Below, piece after piece: positions 29,680 through 39,707 of a stretch of 64,000 nt of DNA. Where the stretch lies: assembly GCA_021502835.1 (NCBI GenBank), contig JAKFGP010000062.1, positions 1 through 64,000 of the forward strand, read 5' to 3'. The position numbers were made by a program, and so were the translations under genes. Within the stretch, counting starts at the first letter, position 1. Every line of letters begins with the position of its first letter. Under the pieces are notes generated by a model, which was not told where the DNA came from, made no database searches, and was given only the letters and a program-made list of their open reading frames with translations. Origin of the DNA: Streptomyces thinghirensis. Its GTDB lineage: Bacteria; Actinomycetota; Actinomycetia; Streptomycetales; Streptomycetaceae.

Positions 29680-29899
29680 TCAGGTGGCGCCGAAGTCGTG
29701 GGCCGGGCGGTCGCGCCATTCCACCCACTGCGGCTGATCGAGGACGGCCTCCGGGTCCGTGATGCCGGCGCCGTCGAGCGACCAGGTCGTGGTCGCTGTA
29801 GGCGGTGCCGAGGATCTCGTCCCGCCCGTGCCGGTGCACGGAGACTCTCCGGCCGCCCGTCGGGAGGGGCCGGTGCACGACGATGGGCGCGCTGGTCAC
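29680..29899 (-). pseudogene. Small hypothetical protein, one frameshift
   Basis: GTG 29899 opens TSAPIVVHRPLPTGGRRVSV, HRHGRDEILGTAYSDHDLV. After an indel near 29790 the frame reads LDQPQWVEWRDRPAHDFGAT and stops at 29680. The 73-codon length and the VEWR ending match a small protein often found in Streptomyces genomes. Its function is unknown to me. It is downstream of a convergent membrane-protein remnant. Confidence 0.6.
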
Positions 29900-30422
29900 A
29901 CTTCCAGCGTGTTCCTGCGGGCGCCATGAGGCGAGCGGGGCCGAAACAGAGCCGTACGGGGAGGCGGCGCAAGAGCGGTGGGCAAGGCTGGCTCGATGCG
30001 TTCCGGCTGTGAGTCGGGAGCGGGCCGACGGCTCTGAGGTTCGCCCCCCGCCCGCCACGGCTCCAACGTCGCACCACTCACACAGAGAGCTGCGGGCTCC
30101 GGCTCCCGTATCGGTGGGGTCGGCCGCTGGCACTGGTGCAGGGGCCGACCTGGTCACTGGGACAGGTCCGCGCCGAGGTATCAGACTCGGTCACCAGGGG
30201 CACGGCAGTCGTCATCATCGTCCCTGTCCGGCGGGCGAGCAGTATGGGCAGCGGCCGCCTCGAACAGACTAGAACGGTCCTTGGCCGGGACACGCGGGGC
30301 TCCAGTGGCGGTGGCGGTTGCGGTGGGGCAGGTGAGGACGGGCAGGGTGAAGCGCAGCTGGTGGCGCACAGGCGTCGCGAGAGATCCAGCAGGCCGGGCA
30401 CGTCTTCTGTCCGTAGTGCTTG
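29900..30422. other. Region without a supported gene
   Basis: Several long open frames exist on both strands because stops are rare in this GC-rich DNA, but none has a recognised motif. A minus-strand frame from ATG 30425 (MTSTTDRRRARPAGSLATPV) might encode a small basic protein. It overlaps the stop of the HTH/glycosidase gene by three bases, so it could be coupled. I do not consider it established. Confidence 0.35.
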
Positions 30423-32158
30423 TCATGCCGACGGCGCGTCGGTGTGTTCGATGAAGACCGGGCGTTCGGTGATCTGCACGGAGTCCTCGGCGTCCAGGGC
30501 CAACGCGGTGCCGTCGAGATGGCGGACGATCGATGACCCGGTGCCGGCGCGGACGGTCGCCGTACCGGAGTCCGCCCACACGATGCGGGTCGTACCCGGC
30601 GCTCCTCGTGCGTCCGGGGCGGTGAACCGGCACTCCCAGACGTTCTTCGGGAGCGAGACTTCTGGGCCGTGCCTGCAGGAGGTGACGCGTGCGTGCGCGA
30701 GCCACTGCTGCAGCACTCCCACGAACAGGCCCGCGCTTTCGTCGGCGGTTGCCCCTCAGCCTGGAGCACGATCGGAATCTTCCCGTTGCCCCAGGCGTAG
30801 AAGTACATGCGTTCCAGGCCCCAGTTCCGGGCGTACAGACCCGCGAGGTAGAAGCGGGACGGCGTGGTCGGCTGCCTGTTCCGGCTCGAGTGGATCGTTC
30901 AGCGGCAGGGTCTGTGTGGTGCCGGTGTTCCACAGCGGGAGGTGGTTGCCGGCTTTGTGGAAGGTCTGCTCGACCTCCCGTACCGCATCCAGGATGGTCT
31001 CCGGCGGGTCGGTTACCCGGCGTTGGTAGAGCTTGACGCCCGCCGCGTCGCAGTACTGGTAACCGCCCAGCGCGGCGAACTCCGTCAGAAACCTGTGCGC
31101 CCGCGCCGTCCACAGTTTTGTGACCGAGGGACAGACCACCGTCGCGTCCGGGTCTAGCTCCTCGATGATGCGGCTCGCTCTGCGGGTCATCTCGACGAGC
31201 GTCTTCACGCTGCCGTTGTAGTGGTGCTCGTGGTTGGCCATGACCCACAGCTCGTAGCCGCGTCGATACGGGCGCCCGCATGCCGTACGAGCGCCCGCCC
31301 GAAGGCATCCCAGTCGGCCAGGTCATCCGGAGGAGCCGCCCGCGCACCCTCGGGGTAGGCGGCCTTCCGCGCATCCGGGGCAGCCCAGGCCGGCGTGCCG
31401 CCGAAGACGAACAGCGAGGGCAGCCCTGACGCTCGGCCCCGTCGAGCAGCCGGTCGAGGGTGGCCCAGTCGAACTCTCCGCGCCGGGGCTCCAGCTGGGA
31501 CCAGCGTGTCTCACTGTCCCACAGCCGCAGGGCGCCGACCCGGAAGGACGGCATGGCACCGCGCTGTAGCTGTTCATCGTCACGCCGAAGAGCTCCGGGT
31601 CGACCGGGGAGGGAGGCCGCGCCCCAGCTGGCTGCCGCGTCCAGTGTCGGCACGGGATCCGCCCCTGTTGGCTTCGGTACGAGATCCGAACCGGTGCCGT
31701 GCGGTGTGCTTGCGATGGCCGTACTGAGGACGAGCAGGGCCATGCCAATGATGAGGGCGAGGCGGCGGAACTGCGAGGCGTGGCGTAATCGCACCGGGTG
31801 CGGGACGGCGGGAGCGGGGATTCGCTCCGAGGGCACGGCAGCAGGCGGGATGGCAGAGGGCGGGGGGCGCGAGCGCGGTAAGTGAGCCGAGGCTCCGTTC
31901 GCCCCTCCCTCGTCACGGCCTCCCAGCGCCGTAGCAGCTCGTTCAGCTCCACGGGGTTGGCACCGCACTCCCTGGCGATCCGCAGGACGAGGTCGAATTC
32001 GCCCGGCACCCCTGGCCGCTGCAGTACCGGTGGAGCGTCGAACTGCTGATGAAGACCCTGCACCCCAGTTGCCGGTAGCTGAGCCCGCTGCGCTCCTTGA
32101 GACCGAGCAACGCGGCGGCCAGTTCCCGTTCCCCATCGAGCCCCGTCAAGCACCTCAC
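30423..32158 (-). pseudogene. HTH-membrane-glycosidase chimeric protein, frameshifted
   Basis: This is a large protein of about 578 residues. GTG 32158 gives an XRE-like helix-turn-helix, ELAAALLGLKERSGLSYRQL, then SSSTLHRYCSGQG. A Pro-rich linker and one membrane helix follow, RRLALIIGMALLVLSTAIAS. The rest, expected outside the membrane, resembles a GH39-like (alpha/beta)8 glycosidase: ELFGVTMNSYSA, LRLWDSETRWSQLEPRRGEF, then DWATLDRLLDGAERQG, YELWVMANHEHHYNGSV and YCDAAGVKLYQRRV. The NEP-type catalytic acid is replaced by an NHE sequence. C-terminal beta strands end with ERPVFIEHTDAPSA. It may link cell-wall or glycan sensing to gene control. Several indels. Confidence 0.65.
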
Positions 32159-32229
32159 CCCCGTGACGGCTCATTCATGGCGCCCCGAGGGTCCCAAGGG
32201 GCGTCCCATCCGGTCTAGATCCTTCCTGG

Positions 32230-32457
32230 TCATCGGCGTATTGCACGTCCCACGGCAGCATGGGACGCCGGCCTTGTGGCGATCGGACGGATCAGATCGG
32301 CACAGTCGTCACCGCTGGGCCAACGGAAAGGCACGGCCGCCGACGGGTCACTGTCGGCGTCTACGTAAGTGTGCGTCGGTCCGGTGTGCCGAGCCGCGGC
32401 GGCGAACTCGGTGGCGCGCAGCATGGAGCGAGCCGCCTTGTCCGGCGTGACGAGCAC
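32230..32457 (-). CDS. Possible small hypothetical protein
   Basis: A 75-codon frame reads VLVTPDKAARSMLRATEFAA, AARHTGPTHTYVDADSDPSA and FRWPSGDDCADLIRPIATRP. Composition is coding-like and the frame is unbroken, but there is no recognised family. It lies between the HTH/glycosidase gene and the UvrA-like gene. The rest of this interval holds no other candidate. Confidence 0.35.
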   Translation of the reverse strand: MLVTPDKAARSMLRATEFAAAARHTGPTHTYVDADSDPSAAVPFRWPSGDDCADLIRPIATRPASHAAVGRAIRR

Positions 32458-32492
32458 GTCGGCTCATGACGTTGCCGCCACGGCTTCGATGG

Positions 32493-34773
32493 TCAGACGC
32501 GGCCCGCGTGCGAGAGATCCTGGCGGAGGTGTGCGGCGGTGTGGGAGGCGGTGGTCTTCAGGGAGATCGGCCGGAGTTCCTTCGAAGAGGATTCGTCCGC
32601 CGCCGCTGCCCCCCTTCGGGGCCGAGGTCGATGATCCAGTCGGCGTTCCTGACGACGTCGAGGTTGTGCTCGATGACGATGACGGTGTTGCCCTGGTCGA
32701 CGAGGGCCCTCGATGATGCCGAGGAGACGATGGACATCCGACATGTGCAGACCCGTGGTGGGTTCGTCCATGACGTAGACGCCTCCGACACGGTGCAGGT
32801 CGGCCGCGAGCTTGAGGCGCTGGCACTCGCCGCCGGACAGGGTGCTGAGCGGCTGGCCGAGGCGAAGGCCAGTCCAGCCCCACCTCGTTCAGGGCGTGCA
32901 GGACGGGGCGGAGCTTGGGCTCCGTGAAGAAGTCCCGCCGCCTCTGCCGTCGTCATTTCCAGGACGTCGCTGATTGACCTGCCCCGCAGGCGGTGGCCGA
33001 GGACGTCCTCGGAGAAGCGGCGGCCTCGGCAGACCTCGCACACCGACTTCAGCGTGTCCATGAACGCCAGGTCGGTGTAGAGGACGCCGAGCCCCTGGCA
33101 GTTGGGGCATGCGCCCTTGAGTTGGCGCTGAACAGGGAGGCGCTGACCTTGTTGGCGTTCGCGAACAGTTTGCGGATCGGGTCCATCAGGCCCGTGTAGG
33201 TGGCGGTGTTGGAGCGTCGGCTGGTGGTCACCGCCGACTGGTCGACGACGATCGCGTCGGGGTACCGGCTGAGGAACTCGTCGTTGACCAGCGTGCTCTT
33301 GCCCGATCCGGCCACGCCGGTGACGACCGTCAGGACGCCGGTGGGGAAGCCGACCGTCACGTTCCTGAGGTTGTGACTCGTCGCGTCGGTGACGGTGAGT
33401 GCCCCGGTGGCGCGCCGGGGCACCGTCTTGAGAGGCAGTCGGTGCTTGAGGTGGCGCCCGGTGAGGGTGTCGGCACGGGTGAGTGCGTCGAAGCTGCCCT
33501 CGAAGACCACTTCGCCGCCGAGCGTCCCGGCTTTCGGGCCCATGTCGACCACATGGTCCGCGATGGCCATGACGTCGGGATCGTGCTCGACCACGAGCAC
33601 CGTGTTGCCCTTGTCCCGCAACGCGATGAGGAGTTCCTTGAGCCGGTGCACATCCCGGGGGTGCAGGCCGACGCTCGGCTCGTCGAACACGTACAGCATC
33701 TCGGTGAGACTGCTGGCCAGATGCCGGACCATCTTGATCCGCTGGGACTCGCCGCCCGAGAGCGTGCGGGTCTCCCCGGTCCAGGCTCCAGGTAGCCGAG
33801 TCCGATGTCGACCAGGTGGTGCAGACGGATGATCAGGTCGTCCAGGACCGGTTTCACTTCGCGGCAGGTCCAGCTCCGCCAGGACGTGTACGAGGTGCTG
33901 GGTCTCCATCGCGGTGAGGTCCGCGATGTGGTGGCCGCCGATCCGGGTGGCCAGCGCGGAGGGCGCGAGGCGGGTGCCGTCGCAGTCGGGGCAGGGAGGC
34001 TGTGCGGGCGAACCGCTGGAACACCCGGCGGCCGCGCTCGGACATGCTCTCCTTCTTTGACGTAGAGCCGGGTGAACTTGTCGACGAGGCCCTCGTAACG
34101 GACGTTGAGGGTGTTGCCCTGCCAGAGGAGGCGGAGCTTGGCCGGCAGTTCGCCGTGCAGCAGCAGTTGCCACTCCCGCTCGGTGAAGTCGGCCAGCGGC
34201 TTGTCGTTGTCGAACAGGCCGGACTCCACATAGCTCAGCCAGTACCAACTGTCGGTGGAGAAGTCCGGGTGCAGCAGCGCGCCCTGGTTCAGGGACCGGG
34301 TGCGGTCGAGGAACGCGTCGAGGTCGAGGCGGACAGTCGTGCCGAGACCCTCGCAGGTGGGGCACATGCCCTGGGGGTCGTTGAAGGAGAACCCGCTCGG
34401 TGGCACGCCCGCGGGATCGCCGGCCCGGGAGAACAGCAGACGCAGCAGCGGGTTGATGTCGGTGACCGTGCCGACGGTGGAGCGCGGGTTGCCGCCCAGG
34501 CGTTTCTGGTCGATGACGACGGCCGCGGAGATGTTCTCGACGGCGTCCATGTCCGGCCGCCCGTGGCCGGGGCAGGAAGGTCCGGACGAAGGCGCTGAAG
34601 GTCTCGTTCAGCTGCCGCTGGGCCTCGGCCGCGAGGGTGTCGAACACCAGGGACGACTTGCCCGAGCCGGAGATACCGGTGAAGACGGTCAGTTGCTGTC
34701 TCGGGATCCGCAGCGAGACGTTCTTGAGGTTGTTCTCCCTGGCACCGGTCACCTTGATGGCGTCGGTCCTCAC
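32493..34773 (-). pseudogene. UvrA-like drug-resistance ATPase (DrrC type), frameshifted
   Basis: This is a UvrA paralogue of about 760 residues, shorter than the 950-residue repair UvrA. GTG 34773 follows AAGGAG. VTGARENNLKNVSLRIPRQQ, then TVFTGISGSGKSSLVFDTLA, is the first Walker A. AAVVIDQKRLGGNPRSTVGT, CPTCEGLG and RTLSGGESQRIKMVRHLASS (first signature) follow. The second ATPase has [33 protein letters not shown] and [20 protein letters not shown]. Such proteins protect producers of DNA-binding antibiotics, as DrrC does for daunorubicin, by freeing DNA of the intercalator. It is the last gene of the SIP-drrA-drrB-uvrA operon. Many indels. Confidence 0.85.
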
Positions 34774-34859
34774 GTGTGCTCCTTGCTGGTGCGGGTGGGC
34801 TCCCCCTCCGGGGGAGGTAAGGGGGAGCCCGGTCTCCAGGTGGCCTGCGGGCGGTGCCG

Positions 34860-35633
34860 TCAGGCGTTCTCCTTGCGGAAGGTCCGCGTGCCCCAGATCA
34901 GGGCGAGGACGGCCATGACCAGCAGCACGAGGGGAGCCGGTCAGCAGCCCCGTGGCGCTCATGTCACCCCGGAAAGCCGCGCGTTCGGCGTCCACCACGT
35001 GGGTCAGGGGGTTGATCTGGGCCAGGTTGTACAGCCAGCCGGGCGCCAGTTGCTCGGAGACCGGCAGCAGCACCCCGGACAGCAGCAGAAGCGGCAGGAG
35101 CACGGCATTCATGAGCGCGGGGAACGCGGCCTCGCTCTTGAGAACCATCGCCAGTGCGTACGATCCCGATGCGGGACAGTGTGATGGCCAGGACCGCGGC
35201 GATCGCCAGGCTGAGCAGCAGCCCGGTCGGTGAGGCGTCGAGGTCGAAGACGAGCAGCGTCACCAGCACGATCAGTACGGACTGCGCGGTGGCCTGCACG
35301 GCCTGGGCCAGGACCTTGCCGAACAGCAGGGCGGCCCGTGCTCGCGGGCGTGCCGCGGAAGCGGTCGACGACGCCGACCCGGTACTCGGTGAGCAGTCCC
35401 ACCCCGGCGAAGGAGCCGCTGAACAGTGCCGTCTGGACGATGAGGGCCGGGGTGAGGACCTCCCAGGCGCCACCGGGCGGGAAACCGGGGTGTGGTCGAC
35501 CACGGACACCATGAGGGGCCCGAAGAGGAACAGGTACAGGAGCGGCTGCATGATCCCGATGAGCAGCCAGGTCGGGCTGCAGCAGCGCGAGCTTCATGTC
35601 CCGCACGAAGATCAGTTGGGTGTCACGCAGCAT
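34860..35633 (-). pseudogene. ABC-2 type permease (DrrB-like), frameshifted
   Basis: This is the membrane half of an antibiotic ABC exporter, about 257 residues. [20 protein letters not shown] is the family start. TPALIVQTALFSGSFAGVGL, LTEYRVGVVDRFRGTPAS and LPLLLLSGVLLPVSEQLAPG are the ABC-2 hallmarks. The protein ends LVMAVLALIWGTRTFRKENA. The start overlaps the stop of the ATPase gene, so the two are translationally coupled. It would export the drug made by the adjacent cluster, probably actinomycin. Several indels. Confidence 0.85.
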
Positions 35634-36604
35634 GGGCGGCCTCCCTGTCCTGGGGCGCGGGGTCGCCGTCCCGCAGGGAGCGTCCGGTCAGGCTGAGGAA
35701 CACGTCGTCGAGGGTGGGCCGGTTGACCTTGACGGAGGCCATCGTGATCCCCCGGCCGTCGAGGGTACGCAGCAGTTCCGGCAGGGCGGCGTCGCCGCGG
35801 GGCACCCGGAAGCGCACCGTGTCGCCGTCGACGCTCACCTCGGACGCGCCGGTCAGCCGCCCGGCGATGTCGGCCGCCTCCGCGACCTGGTCGGTGACCT
35901 CGATGGTGATCGCGTCGCCGGCGACCCGGGCCTTGAGTGCGTCGGGGTTCCCTCGGCGACGATCGTGCCGTGGTCGGTGACGAGGATCCGGTCGCACAGC
36001 ACGTCCGCCTCGTCGAGGTAGTGCGTGGTGAGGAAGACGGTCGTGCCCTGCTCGGAGCGCAGGCGGCGGACGTGGTCCCAGAGGTTGGCCCGGCTCTGCG
36101 GATCGAGCCCGGTGGTGGGCTCGTCGAGGAAGACGAGCGTCGGTTCGTGGACCAGTCCGAGAGCGATGTCGAGCCGACGGCGCTGACCGCCGGAGAGCGT
36201 CTTGACGGGGCGCTGGTCCAGGCCGGCGAGGTCGAGCCGCTCGGCGAGCAGGGCCCCGCGCCGTCTGGCCTCGGACCGGGACAGGCCGTAGAGCCGGGCC
36301 TGGAGTTCGATCTCCTCGGCGACCCTGGACTCGGGCCAGGTGGCGCCGCCCTGTGGACGCAGCCGATCCTGCGCCGGACGCCCTGGGGGTCGGTCAGCAG
36401 GTCGCAGCCGGCCACGGTTCCGGTTCCGCCGGTGGGGCGCAGCAGGGTCGTGAGCATCCGTAAGGTCGTGGTCTTGCCTGCTCCGTTGGGGCCGAGGAAC
36501 CCGACCACCTCCCCGGGCGACACATCGAAGTCGATTCCTTTGACCGCTTCGACCTTTTGGCCGCGTACGGTGAACCGGCGGGCGAGCCCTCGTACTGTGA
36601 TCAT
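35623..36604 (-). pseudogene. ABC exporter ATPase (DrrA-like), frameshifted
   Basis: This is the ATP-binding subunit of a drug exporter, about 326 residues. ATG 36604 gives [20 protein letters not shown], then [20 protein letters not shown] and [14 protein letters not shown] (Walker A), a DrrA signature. The C-terminal part has DRVRFRVP-like strands and ends DREAAHAA. The Walker B and signature region is spread over two frames between 36100 and 36350. It is paired with the DrrB-like permease and follows the SIP-type gene at about 80 bases. Confidence 0.88.
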
Positions 36605-36683
36605 GGAATCCTTCTCTCGGCCCGGCAGGCGTCCGGTCGACTCTCGGCGCCCGGCCGGGATGCCGGCTCCGGCGCGCGGCTCG

Positions 36684-37565
36684 TCAGGACTGGCCATCGG
36701 CCGCCGCCTGGTACTCGGCGAGGCGCTCCTGGGCCTCGGCCATGTCGTCGGCGGTCGGGGCGTCGTCCTGGGTGAGCTTGACGCGCCAGTAGCCACTGAA
36801 GTCGATCGCTCGCTTGTCGATCCCCCGGTCGTTGACCAGGTGGCGCCGCAGGGTCCGGACGACGCCTGCCTCGCCGGCCAGCCAGGCGAAGGGGCGTCCG
36901 GGCGGGGAACCTGCGCCGCGGACGGCGTCGATCAGGGCTTCGCTTGGCCGACCTGGGTTCCGTCGCGGTGCAGCCAGTGCAGGGTGACGTCGCCCGCCGT
37001 CCGGAAGGTCTGCTGCTCGGCGCGTTCGGCGACCTCCACGTAGACCTGGGCGCGGGTCCGCTCGGGCAGGGCCTCCAGCAGGGTGCCGATGGCGGGCAGT
37101 GCCGTCTCGTCGCCGGCGAGCAGCAGCCAGTCGGCGGAGGAGATCGAGTCCGTCAGGGAGACCGGTCCGGCGTAGAGCGCGGAGGGGCCGACCATGCCGA
37201 GCCGGTCGCCCGGGCGGGCGGAGCCGGCCCAGGCGCCGGCCGGGCCGCTGTCGCCGTGCAGGACGAAGTCGACCTCGACGGTGTTCGTCCCGGGCACGCG
37301 CCGGCGGAGGTGAAGCTGCGCATCCAGGGCTGCTCGTCCTCCGGAATGGCCAGAAATGCCTGGTGCCAGCCCGTCGCGTCGTCGCTCTGCTCCGGCAGGA
37401 CGGGGCGCACCTGGCCGGGCCGGGGAAGCAGAGCTTGAGCTGCTGGTCCGGGGTCAGGCCGACGGAGTCGTCGAGGCGGTCGGCCTCGAACGTCACGCGG
37501 GCCATCCGCGGTGTGATGCGTGTGACGTCGGTGACCTGGATGAACGTGACGGGGAGCTCTGCCAT
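36684..37565 (-). pseudogene. Siderophore-interacting protein (SIP) family oxidoreductase, frameshifted
   Basis: This is an FAD- and NAD(P)H-binding reductase of about 293 residues. [20 protein letters not shown], then [13 protein letters not shown], begins the FAD domain. LKLCFPGP and [20 protein letters not shown] follow, then [20 protein letters not shown], the typical SIP NADPH motif. It ends with [23 protein letters not shown] proteins normally reduce ferric siderophores. Here the gene opens the resistance operon and faces the TetR gene, so it may act on the antibiotic or on redox stress. Indels near 37300, 37430 and 36950. Confidence 0.85.
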
Positions 37566-37620
37566 CTAAAACCTTCCACGAACGTGCGGGCATACCGGGC
37601 GGGTGGACGCCAAGCTGGTA

Positions 37621-37672
37621 TCCTTACAGCGTAAAGAGATGCGCCGGTGAGGTTACTTTGGCGCTGTAAGGA
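37621..37672. promoter_or_regulatory. Candidate TetR operator pair between divergent genes
   Basis: TCCTTACAGCG at 37621 and its exact complement CGCTGTAAGGA at 37662 face each other across 30 bases. The first copy contains the tight dyad TTACAGCGTAA, and the second overlaps GGTTACTTTGGCGCTGTAAG. TetR repressors with a C-terminal drug-binding domain bind such TTAC/GTAA dyads. The site lies between the SIP gene and the TetR gene, so one repressor can control both the resistance operon and itself. Confidence 0.7.
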
Positions 37673-37718
37673 GTTGCAAGGTGGTTGTTTCGCCGGACAG
37701 GGCGACGCCCGCCGATCC

Positions 37719-38521
37719 ATGTCCCTGCTCTGGCGATCGGCCGAATCGGGTGGGCCTGCTCCCAAACCCGGCCCCAAACCCGGACTCGACGTGGACACGA
37801 TCGTGGCCGCGGGTGTCGCGGTGGCGGACGAACAGGGAATGGCGGCCCTGTCCATGCGGGCGGTCGGGACCCGCTCGGGCGGACCGCCATGGCGCTCTAC
37901 ACGTACGTGCCGAGCAAGAGCGAACTGGTCGACCTCATGCACGACCGGGTACTGGGCGAACTGCCCACGGAGTATGACACGAGCACGGGATGGCGCCCGT
38001 CGATCACCGCCTGGGCCGACGACGCATGGGCGTTCTATCTGCGCCACCCCTGGGTGCTCCAAGTCTCACAGGGCCCATCCCGTACTCGGGCCGAACGAGT
38101 ACGCGCGACTGGAGACGGTGGTGCGGATCCTGGGCGGAATCGGCCTGGAACCCCTGCGCGTCAGACGGGTCATCGCGATGTTGTTCCAGTTCGTGCGGGG
38201 TATGGCCCTGGTCGCGACGGAACACCGGCAGGCGGCGCCGGAGACCGGGGTGCCCGATGAGGAGTGGTGGGCGCAGCGGTCCGCGCTGATGGCGGAGTTC
38301 GCACCGGACTTCACCGAACGGTTCCCCGCCCTCGCGGCCCTGGAGTCGACCGCGAGTCTCGCCGCCATGAGCGAGGCGGAGGCGAGTGGCGCCGCGTCAC
38401 ACATGGAGCAGGAGGCGAGGGAGGCGTTCCGGGTCGGCCTGGACCTGATCCTCGACGGCGTCGAGGCCGCGGTGCGGACGGACTCCGACGGCACGCTCCA
38501 CGCCTCGGCCGGCACCTCTGA
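37719..38521 (+). pseudogene. TetR-family repressor, frameshifted
   Basis: This is a repressor of about 268 residues. ATG 37719 precedes PKPGPKPGLDVDTIVAAGVA, then VADEQGMAALSMRAVG, the TetR helix-turn-helix start. After an indel the recognition helix reads MALYTYVPSKSELVDLMHDR. The C-terminal domain follows: AWAFYLRHPWVLQVSQGP, RVIAMLFQFVRGMALVATEH, then DEEWWAQRSALMAEFAPDFT, a TetR_C_1-type domain that in relatives binds tetracycline-like or other polycyclic drugs. It is divergent from the resistance operon, with the operator between. The true stop is uncertain; TGA 38521 is one candidate. Confidence 0.85.
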
Positions 38522-38744
38522 CGGGTCGTGCACGCCGAGGCGGGCCCGCACGATCCGGCACCTGCCGCACCCCCGAAGCGATCGGTATCGAAGCCGATTG
38601 CACGCAATCGGCCATCTCCGGCCGGAAACATTCATTGACGGTATCTCGGACGGTGACTACCGTTTTTTCAGCTTGCGCCCTTGAGGCTTGAGGGTGCGAT
38701 GAATGGTGCGAGATGCACCATGCCCCGATTTCAGGAGAAAGCCG

Positions 38745-39392
38745 GTGCAGCACATCGCCAAGCACGACCGGAGTGACCGTCAATTACCAGTCGGCCGCCG
38801 AGCGACCGGGGCGGCCCGTCCTCGCAGACCGGGCGAGCAGGAACGAATCTTCACCACCCAGGTCGGCCTCAAGATACCGACCAGCCTCACGTACGACCGA
38901 TGGGAGAAGGCCGAGCAGCACATCTTCCAGATCGCCGACTCCTCCGCCTGGTGCCTCGGCGACTGGCTCGTCTACGGCCAGGGACCGCTACGCCGACCGC
39001 TACCAGACCGGAGTGCAGGCCGCGGGACTCGACTACCAGACGCTGCGCAACTACGCGTGGGTGGCACGCCACTTCGAGCACTGGCGTCGGCGCGAAACGC
39101 TGAGCTTCGGCCACCACGCCGAGGTCGCCTCCCTGCCGCCGGCGGAGGCCGACACCTGGCTCGACCAGGCGGAGCAGCACGGCTGGTCACGGAACCAGCT
39201 CCGACTGCGGCTGCGGGAGAGCCGCAGAGGAAACCGACCGGCCGGACCCGCACGGGCCAGCCAGCTCCGGATCAGCGCCCCCTGTGACCGTGTCCAGCGC
39301 TGGCGGGAGGCCGCATCGAGGGAGACCGGGACTTCGAGGAGTGGGTCCTGCTGACGCTCGACCGTGCCACCGCGCACGAGCTCGGTCATTGA
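38745..39392 (+). pseudogene. LmbU/NovE-family cluster regulator, frameshifted
   Basis: This is a regulator of about 215 residues. GTG 38745 follows AGGAG. TTQVGLKIPTSLTYDRWEKA, then EQHIFQIADSSAWCLGDWLV, YGQ and YADRYQTGVQAAGLDYQTLR, NYAWVARHFE are the LmbU signature. SFGHHAEVASLPPAEADTWL and QHGWSRNQLRLRLRESR form the DNA-binding C-terminal part. The final exon-like piece DFEEWVLLTLDRATAHELGH ends at TGA 39392. LmbU activates lincomycin biosynthesis and NovE novobiocin biosynthesis. Here it probably activates this NRPS cluster. Indels near 38985 and 39320. Confidence 0.85.
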
Positions 39393-39423
39393 CGCCCCCG
39401 CCCGACCACCGGAGACGGCTCCC

Positions 39424-39629
39424 ATGGACATCCACATCGACCACCGCACCTGCATCGGGTCCGGGCAGTGCACCTTGACGGCACCTACCGTCTTCACCCA
39501 GGACGACGACGGGTACGCCGCGCTCGTACCCGACGGGGCACAGACGGCGACCCGCGGCAGGTCACCCAGGCCGCGTTGTCCTGCCCCGTCCAGGCCATCG
39601 CCGTGGGGAACGACCCACCCGACGCCTGA
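39424..39629 (+). pseudogene. [3Fe-4S]-type ferredoxin, one frameshift
   Basis: This is a P450-type ferredoxin of about 67 residues. ATG 39424 gives MDIHIDHRTCIGSGQCTLTA, then PTVFTQDDDGYAAL. After an indel near 39540 the frame reads QVTQAALSCPVQAIAVG and ends with DPPDA at TGA 39629. The Cys pattern C-x5-C ... CP is that of ferredoxins that pass electrons to actinobacterial P450s. It sits 80 bases from, and convergent with, the P450 gene, and is probably its partner. Confidence 0.85.
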
Positions 39630-39660
39630 CGGCACAGCTCCCGCCACCCCACGGGGCTGG

Positions 39661-39688
39661 GGGCTCCCCGGTACAGACCGTGGAGCCC
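39661..39688. terminator. Hairpin between convergent ferredoxin and P450 genes
   Basis: GGGCTCCCCGGT pairs with ACCGTGGAGCCC across the 4-base loop ACAG, giving 11 of 12 matched pairs (one C/T mismatch at 39668/39681). It lies between the two convergent stop codons, in the place for a bidirectional terminator. Confidence 0.65.
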
Positions 39689-39707
39689 TCAGTGCCTGCG
39701 ACGCGGA

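Noticed and set aside
32464..32927. Plus-strand frames through the UvrA-like gene
   Set aside because: They are antisense to conserved ATPase motifs on the minus strand.
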